In this document: positions 59,613-64,000 of the stretch, in pieces | Layout of the letters: each line of letters starts with the position of its first letter | Numbering within the stretch: the stretch's first letter is position 1 | NCBI GenBank assembly: GCA_015067995.1 | Contig: SVLJ01000002.1 | Coordinates: 62,001 to 126,000, forward strand | Source: Oscillospiraceae bacterium | GTDB lineage: Bacteria; Bacillota; Clostridia; Oscillospirales; Oscillospiraceae | Direction of reading: 5' to 3' | Length of the DNA stretch: 64,000 nt | Notes under the pieces: model-generated | What the model saw: only the letters and a program-made list of their open reading frames with translations | The model's database searches: none | What the model was told of the DNA's origin: nothing | Program-made: the position numbers and the translations under genes

Positions 59613-60776
59613 TCACAGATAAAGACGCCTTTCTATGACGCTGCCGTTTTCCAGATAGATTCTGGGGATGCGGCGGGACACGGCGCACATCAGCTCATAG
59701 GGAATGGTGCCGGCCATGGCTGCCAGATCGTTGACAGACTGGTTGTCGCCGAAAATCTCCACTGTATCGCCGACCTGCACCTGATCCAGTGTTGTCAGAT
59801 CCACAATGCACATATCCATGCAGATGCGGCCCAGTACGGGGGCAGGGCCCTGTACAGTCATGACGGACATGCGATTGGAGAGGCAGCGGAACAGACCGTC
59901 CGCATAGCCGATAGGCAACACACCGGTGCGGGTGGGCGCAGTGGTGCGGAAGGTACGGCCGTAGCTGACAGAGCTGTCGGCGGCAATGTGGCGGGTGCTG
60001 TATACGGTGGTTTTCAGCCGCATAACAGGCTTCAGACCCAGCTGTGCCGCCAGATCACCGGCACCGTACAAAACCAGTCCGGGACGCACCATATCCAGCG
60101 CCATTTCGGGGTACATGGCGGTAGCGCCGCTGTTGGCGCAGTGGTGGATGGCGAAATGGCAATCTTTCTTTTCAAGAGCATCGATGGTGGCGGTGAACAG
60201 AGCAAACTGCTCACGGGTATATGTTTCACTGTCCGCATCCGGCTCATCGGAGACAGCCATGTGGGTGAAGATACCCTCAGCCTCCAGATTGGGCAGTGCA
60301 CAGGTGCGGGCGATGGCCTCCACGCTGCCGCAGAAAAAGTCACCACGGACAGAGAAGCCGAGGCGGGTCATACCGGTATCCACATTAATGTGGATCTTCA
60401 GTGTGCCGCCGCAGGCAGCGGCCTGATGGCTGTATTCTGCAGCGTCTGCTTCTGAGGAGACAGACTGGGTAACGTCGTAGCGAATCAGCTGTGGGGTCAT
60501 CTCCGGAGGCGTATAGCCGAGAATCAGAATGGGCAGGGAAATGCCTGCGTCCCGCAGCTCACGTACCTCGTCCAGACAGGCGACGGCCAGATAATCGGCG
60601 CCCACTTCCTCCAGCTTTCGCGCTACCTGGATGGCACCGCAGCCATATGCGTTGGCCTTGACAACGCCAAGAAAACGGGCGGAATCTCCTGCGCAGCGAC
60701 GCAGGATGCGATAGTTATGGGCAATGCGATCCAGATCGATCTCAGCCCATGTTCTCTGCAGAAATTCTTCTGCCAT
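59613..60776 (-). CDS. alr: Alanine racemase
   Basis: A 387-residue PLP enzyme that makes D-alanine for peptidoglycan. The N-terminal barrel has RTWAEIDLDRIAHNYRIL and the PLP lysine Lys40 in VVKANAYGCGA. The second catalytic residue is the Tyr in SVSYGRTF. The C-terminal beta domain has GRICMDMCIVDLT and IPYELMCAVSRRIPRIYLENG. ATG 60776 is preferred because the longer frame begins before the ribosome site GGAAGGG. It has its own promoter and is downstream, on the same strand, of a terminated ABC operon. Confidence 0.93.
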   Translation of the reverse strand: MAEEFLQRTWAEIDLDRIAHNYRILRRCAGDSARFLGVVKANAYGCGAIQVARKLEEVGADYLAVACLDEVRELRDAGISLPILILGYTPPEMTPQLIRYDVTQSVSSEADAAEYSHQAAACGGTLKIHINVDTGMTRLGFSVRGDFFCGSVEAIARTCALPNLEAEGIFTHMAVSDEPDADSETYTREQFALFTATIDALEKKDCHFAIHHCANSGATAMYPEMALDMVRPGLVLYGAGDLAAQLGLKPVMRLKTTVYSTRHIAADSSVSYGRTFRTTAPTRTGVLPIGYADGLFRCLSNRMSVMTVQGPAPVLGRICMDMCIVDLTTLDQVQVGDTVEIFGDNQSVNDLAAMAGTIPYELMCAVSRRIPRIYLENGSVIERRLYL

Positions 60777-60833
60777 GCTTAGGACATCCCTTCCGAATAA
60801 ATTTGTCATTCACATGCAGCAGCACGCAAGTTA

Positions 60834-60862
60834 AATATAATTTAATTTCTGGAGGATGTCAA
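60834..60862 (-). promoter_or_regulatory. alr promoter
   Basis: On the minus strand TTGACA (60862-60857), 17-base spacer, TATATT (60839-60834). Confidence 0.8.
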
Positions 60863-60893
60863 GTGGCGTGCCGCTTGTCCTGAAAAATTGTTG

Positions 60894-60929
60894 TCAAAAA
60901 GCGGCTGCCTGTTTGCGCAGGCAGCCGCT
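60894..60929 (-). terminator. Terminator of the ABC exporter operon
   Basis: A 12-bp perfect stem (AGCGGCTGCCTG/CAGGCAGCCGCT) with a six-base loop and a T5 tail on the minus strand. Confidence 0.85.
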
Positions 60930-60939
60930 GTAAGACGGA

Positions 60940-62784
60940 TCAGGATACGGAGTCAAACTGAGATTCATAGAGCCGGCGGTAGAATCCACCTGCCGCCATC
61001 AGGGATTCGTGGGTGCCCTGCTCCACGACCTTGCCGCCGTCCAGCACCAGAATATGATCTGCCGAACGGATGGTGGAGAGACGATGGGCGATGACGAAAC
61101 AAGTTTTGTCCTTCATCAGGTTGCGCATGGCTGCCTGAATCTGCTGCTCGGTACGGGTGTCCACGTTGGAGGTGGCCTCGTCCAGAATCAGCATGTGAGC
61201 GTCCAGCAGCATGGCGCGGGCGATGGTCAGCAGCTGCTTTTGTCCCTTGGAGATGGAGGAACCGTTATCGGAGAGAACGGTATCATATCCCTTGGGGAGA
61301 CGGGCGATGTAGGAATGGATATGCGCTGCCTTGGCGGCACGAATCACATCCTCCATGGTGGCATCGGGCTTTCCATAGGCAATGTTGTCAAAGATGGTGC
61401 CGTGGAAGAGCCATGTATCTTGCAGCACCATGGTATATGCCTTCCGCAGGGAGGAACGGGTCAGCTGGCGGATATCGTGACCATCCACATAGATGGTGCC
61501 GCTCTGCACATCATAAAACCGCATCAGCAGATTGATGATGGTGGTTTTGCCTGCGCCGGTGGGACCAACGATGGCTGTCAGGCTGCCGGGTCTGGCATGG
61601 AGATTCAGGTCCTTGATGATGGGCTGTCCCTCCACATAGGAGAAGTCCACATTTTCCAGACGGACATCGCCGCGGACATCTGTGAGAACAACGGCGTCTT
61701 CCGCATCGGCGGACTCAGACTCGGCGTCGATGAGCATGAACACGCGCTCGGCGGCAGCAAAGGCGCTCTGCAGCTCCGCGATGATGTTGGCCAGCTCGTT
61801 GATAGGGCCGGAGAACTTGCGGGAGTACTGGACAAAGCTGCTGAGGTCGCCCAGCAGGATATCCCCCCGGAGGAACAGCACGGAGCCGAACAGACACACC
61901 AGTGCCATGGAGGTGCTGTTGATAAACATGACGGAGGGACCGGTGATGGTACCGAAAGCCTCAGCGGTGGTGTAAGCGTCCACTGCGGCGTTGTTCTTTG
62001 CGTCGAAGCGATTCAGAACTTCCTCTTCGCGTCCATAGGCCCGGATGCTTTTCTGGCCGGAGAGCATTTCCTCCACAAAACCATTGAGCTCGCCCAGCTT
62101 GGCGCTGCGGCGGCGGAAGAGGGGGCGTACCTTTCTGGTGATCCAGCGGGTAAAGAGAATGGTCATGGGGATGGTGACGCAGAAGATCAGCGTCAGCTTC
62201 GGCGCAATGGAGAGCATCATGCCGAAGGATACCACCACAGTGACGATGCTCTGGAGGAACTGCAGGACGTCCGAAGAAAGAGACTGGTTTACGGTGTCCA
62301 CATCGTAGGTAATGATGCTGATGATGTCGCCGGTCTGATACTTGTCAAAGAAGCCCACCGGCAGGGTGGTGAGGTTTTCAAAGATATCGTGACGCATCTG
62401 TTTGGAGATGGATCGTGACATGCGGATGACCACCACGTTGAGAAGGTAGGTCAGGGCGGAGGAGGCCACGTAGAAGATGCCCATCAGAGCCGCGCAGCGG
62501 AACACGATGCTGAAATCCACATTGCCGGGGCCCACAATGGCGTTGATGGCCTTGCCGGAGAGCTTGGGGCCGTACAGAGCCAGCAGGCTGGAGGTCAGGG
62601 ACAGGCACAGTGCCAGCAGCAGAAGTCCGCGGTTGCGGCCCATGTATTTCCACAGGCGCAGCAGCAGTGCGCGGGTATTCAGCTTCTTGTGCTCAAATTT
62701 GCGTCGGTCGCCGCTCATCTCGTCCCGGGCCATGCGGCGCATCATGCCGCCGCCGCCACCGATCAGGTTGGGATTGTTTGCCAT
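60940..62784 (-). CDS. ABC exporter half-transporter, subunit with catalytic Walker B
   Basis: A 614-residue half-transporter with six membrane helices (about 45-340) and a C-terminal ATPase domain. Walker A is GPTGAGKTT at 407-415. Walker B is MLILDEATS with catalytic Glu536, and the switch His567 is in IAHRLST. Its signature is ISKGQ at 511-515 instead of LSGGQ. This departure is paired with departures in the partner, so the two halves form a heterodimer with one good and one poor ATP site. The start ATG 62784 shares a base with the partner's stop (TGATG) and follows AAAGGAGG. The N-terminus has a Gly-rich stretch (IGGGGGMMRRM). It probably exports drugs or peptides. Confidence 0.9.
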   Translation of the reverse strand: MANNPNLIGGGGGMMRRMARDEMSGDRRKFEHKKLNTRALLLRLWKYMGRNRGLLLLALCLSLTSSLLALYGPKLSGKAINAIVGPGNVDFSIVFRCAALMGIFYVASSALTYLLNVVVIRMSRSISKQMRHDIFENLTTLPVGFFDKYQTGDIISIITYDVDTVNQSLSSDVLQFLQSIVTVVVSFGMMLSIAPKLTLIFCVTIPMTILFTRWITRKVRPLFRRRSAKLGELNGFVEEMLSGQKSIRAYGREEEVLNRFDAKNNAAVDAYTTAEAFGTITGPSVMFINSTSMALVCLFGSVLFLRGDILLGDLSSFVQYSRKFSGPINELANIIAELQSAFAAAERVFMLIDAESESADAEDAVVLTDVRGDVRLENVDFSYVEGQPIIKDLNLHARPGSLTAIVGPTGAGKTTIINLLMRFYDVQSGTIYVDGHDIRQLTRSSLRKAYTMVLQDTWLFHGTIFDNIAYGKPDATMEDVIRAAKAAHIHSYIARLPKGYDTVLSDNGSSISKGQKQLLTIARAMLLDAHMLILDEATSNVDTRTEQQIQAAMRNLMKDKTCFVIAHRLSTIRSADHILVLDGGKVVEQGTHESLMAAGGFYRRLYESQFDSVS

Positions 62785-64000
62785 CAGACCGCCTCCTTTC
62801 CTTCGCCCATCTGGGTCTCGGCGATGATCCGGTACTCCTCGCAGGAGCGCATCAGTTCATCGTGATTGCCGGCGCCGATAACCTGACTGTCGGAGATCAC
62901 CAGGATCAGGTCGGCGTGACGCAGGGAGCTGATCCGCTGTGCCACCACGACAGTGGTGGTGTCGCGGTAGTTTTTCCGCAGTGCCTGACGCAGGCGGGAG
63001 TCTGTCTGGTAATCCAGTGCGGAGGAGGCATCGTCCAGAATCAGGATCTCGGGATTGGCTGCCAGCGCACGGGCAATGAGCAGACGCTGCTTCTGACCGC
63101 CGGAAAGGTTGTTGCCGCGGATGACCACTTCCGCATCCATGCCGCCTTCCTTTTCGGCGATGAATTCTGCCTGTGCGTCTTCTGCGGCGCGGGCGAGGTC
63201 TTCATCGGTGAGTTCGCGGAAAAAGCGGATGTTGCCTGCGATGGTGCCTTCCGTTACGAAGTCGTTCTGGAACACCACACCGAATTTCTTCCGGAAGGTA
63301 TCATAGGGGATGGTGCGGATGTCCTGCCCGTCAATGAGGACGGTGCCGGAATCCGGATCATACAGCCGCAGCAGCAGATTGAGAATGGTGGATTTGCCGG
63401 AGCCGGTGGGGCCGAGAATGCCAAGGGTCTGGCCGTGCTCCAGACGGAAGCTGAGATCATCGATATTCCTGCCGATGCCGGTATAGGAGAAGCTGACATT
63501 CCGGAACTCAATGTGAGGCGCGTTGGCCTCCGCTTCCTCGGCGGGCCGGATCACCAGATCCTCCGGCAGATCCATCACCTCGGAGATCCGTCTGGCGCTG
63601 GCAGCGCCCTTGAACCACATGACGAACATGCGGGTGATGGCCAGTGTGGAGTTGAGGATCATGGTGAAATACTGCAGGAATGCCACGATGACGCCGTTTT
63701 CGATGGCACCGCTGTTGACGCGGAAAGCACCGATGAGAACCACCAATGTCAAACCCAGATTCAGCGTCAGGGAGGTGCTGGGATTGGTGATGGCGGTGAT
63801 GACGCCGGCCTTCTGATCCACGGCGGTGTATTCACCGTTGACGGCGTGGAAGCGCTGCTTTTCGTATTCCGTCTTGCTGAGGGCCTTGATGACCCGGATG
63901 CCGGTGATGTTTTCCTGCACGGTGCGTACCACGCGGTCCAGAATCGTCTGCTGCTTGGTGTACAGCGGCATGCTGGCTTTGGTGACCATGAATACCACGG
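62784..64000 (-). CDS. ABC exporter half-transporter, degenerate-site subunit (cut by window edge)
   Basis: The C-terminal 405 residues of a second half-transporter; its start lies beyond the right edge. The visible part holds the last membrane helices and the full ATPase domain. Walker A is GPTGSGKST and the signature is LSGGQKQRL. Walker B reads ILILDDASS, with Asp in place of the catalytic Glu, and the switch reads VVVAQRISS, with Gln in place of His. These changes inactivate the ATP site formed by its own Walker motifs and the partner's signature, as in BmrC/BmrD-like heterodimers. It is translationally coupled to the downstream subunit. Confidence 0.9.
   Translation of the reverse strand, partial: VVFMVTKASMPLYTKQQTILDRVVRTVQENITGIRVIKALSKTEYEKQRFHAVNGEYTAVDQKAGVITAITNPSTSLTLNLGLTLVVLIGAFRVNSGAIENGVIVAFLQYFTMILNSTLAITRMFVMWFKGAASARRISEVMDLPEDLVIRPAEEAEANAPHIEFRNVSFSYTGIGRNIDDLSFRLEHGQTLGILGPTGSGKSTILNLLLRLYDPDSGTVLIDGQDIRTIPYDTFRKKFGVVFQNDFVTEGTIAGNIRFFRELTDEDLARAAEDAQAEFIAEKEGGMDAEVVIRGNNLSGGQKQRLLIARALAANPEILILDDASSALDYQTDSRLRQALRKNYRDTTTVVVAQRISSLRHADLILVISDSQVIGAGNHDELMRSCEEYRIIAETQMGEGKEAV

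Overview
The window looks like a chromosomal segment of an anaerobic gut Firmicute, most likely an Oscillospiraceae-type clostridium. This is inferred from the GC-rich coding sequence, AAGGAGG-type ribosome sites, sigma-A promoters (TTGACA-N17-TATAAT), a Na+-pumping glutaconyl-CoA decarboxylase, FeoA/FeoB, TypA and a clostridial pyrimidine operon. I see no phage, insertion sequence, CRISPR array or rRNA. Coding is dense and both ends of the window cut through ABC-transporter genes.

Layout. 1-7.7 kb: partial binding-protein lipoprotein, Ca2+-type P-ATPase, C26 amidohydrolase, AlbA_2/Schlafen-like protein, and a small self-regulated membrane-protein/XRE operon. 7.7-17.1 kb (minus strand): a nine-gene operon gcdD-gcdC-gcdB-gctA-gctB-gcdA-hgdC-hgdA-hgdB, which is the 2-hydroxyglutarate pathway of glutamate fermentation from 2-hydroxyglutarate to crotonyl-CoA, including the Na+ pump. 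17.5-31 kb: a uronide catabolic region with three AraC regulators, a GPH sugar symporter, a GH2 glycosidase, UxaC, a PfkB kinase, 6-phosphogluconate dehydrogenase, a LarA-family (nickel-pincer) epimerase and an SDR fructuronate reductase. 31-34 kb: feoA, feoB and an FeoB-associated Cys-rich peptide under two copies of a DtxR-like operator. 34-38.8 kb: a MATE pump with a Cys-cluster membrane protein, then an ECF sigma factor overlapping a membrane-anchored serpin. 38.9-48.9 kb: tRNA-Arg, serA, typA, an acidic amino-acid symporter, rlmA, a MATE gene with an internally deleted second copy, a cysteine desulfurase and mtaB. 49-54.8 kb: pyrC-K-D-F-E-B-I. 54.8-64 kb: radical SAM protein, aminotransferase, small hypotheticals, a five-tRNA cluster (Gly, Arg, His, Gln, Lys), alanine racemase and a heterodimeric ABC exporter.

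How the genes work together. The most interesting unit is the five-gene operon at 24884-30996. UxaC turns glucuronate into fructuronate and the SDR reduces it to mannonate. No mannonate dehydratase or KDPG aldolase follows. Instead a LarA-family protein, with the nickel-pincer H/K/H residues at the same spacing as lactate racemase, sits beside a sugar kinase and 6-phosphogluconate dehydrogenase. The simplest reading is mannonate -> gluconate (C2 epimerisation) -> 6-phosphogluconate -> ribulose 5-phosphate, a uronate route into the pentose phosphate pathway that bypasses the Ashwell/KDG route. The GH2 enzyme and GPH symporter upstream would supply the uronate. A second notable unit is the sigma factor/serpin pair, where an inhibitory-type serpin carries an anti-sigma-like cytoplasmic tail and membrane anchor.
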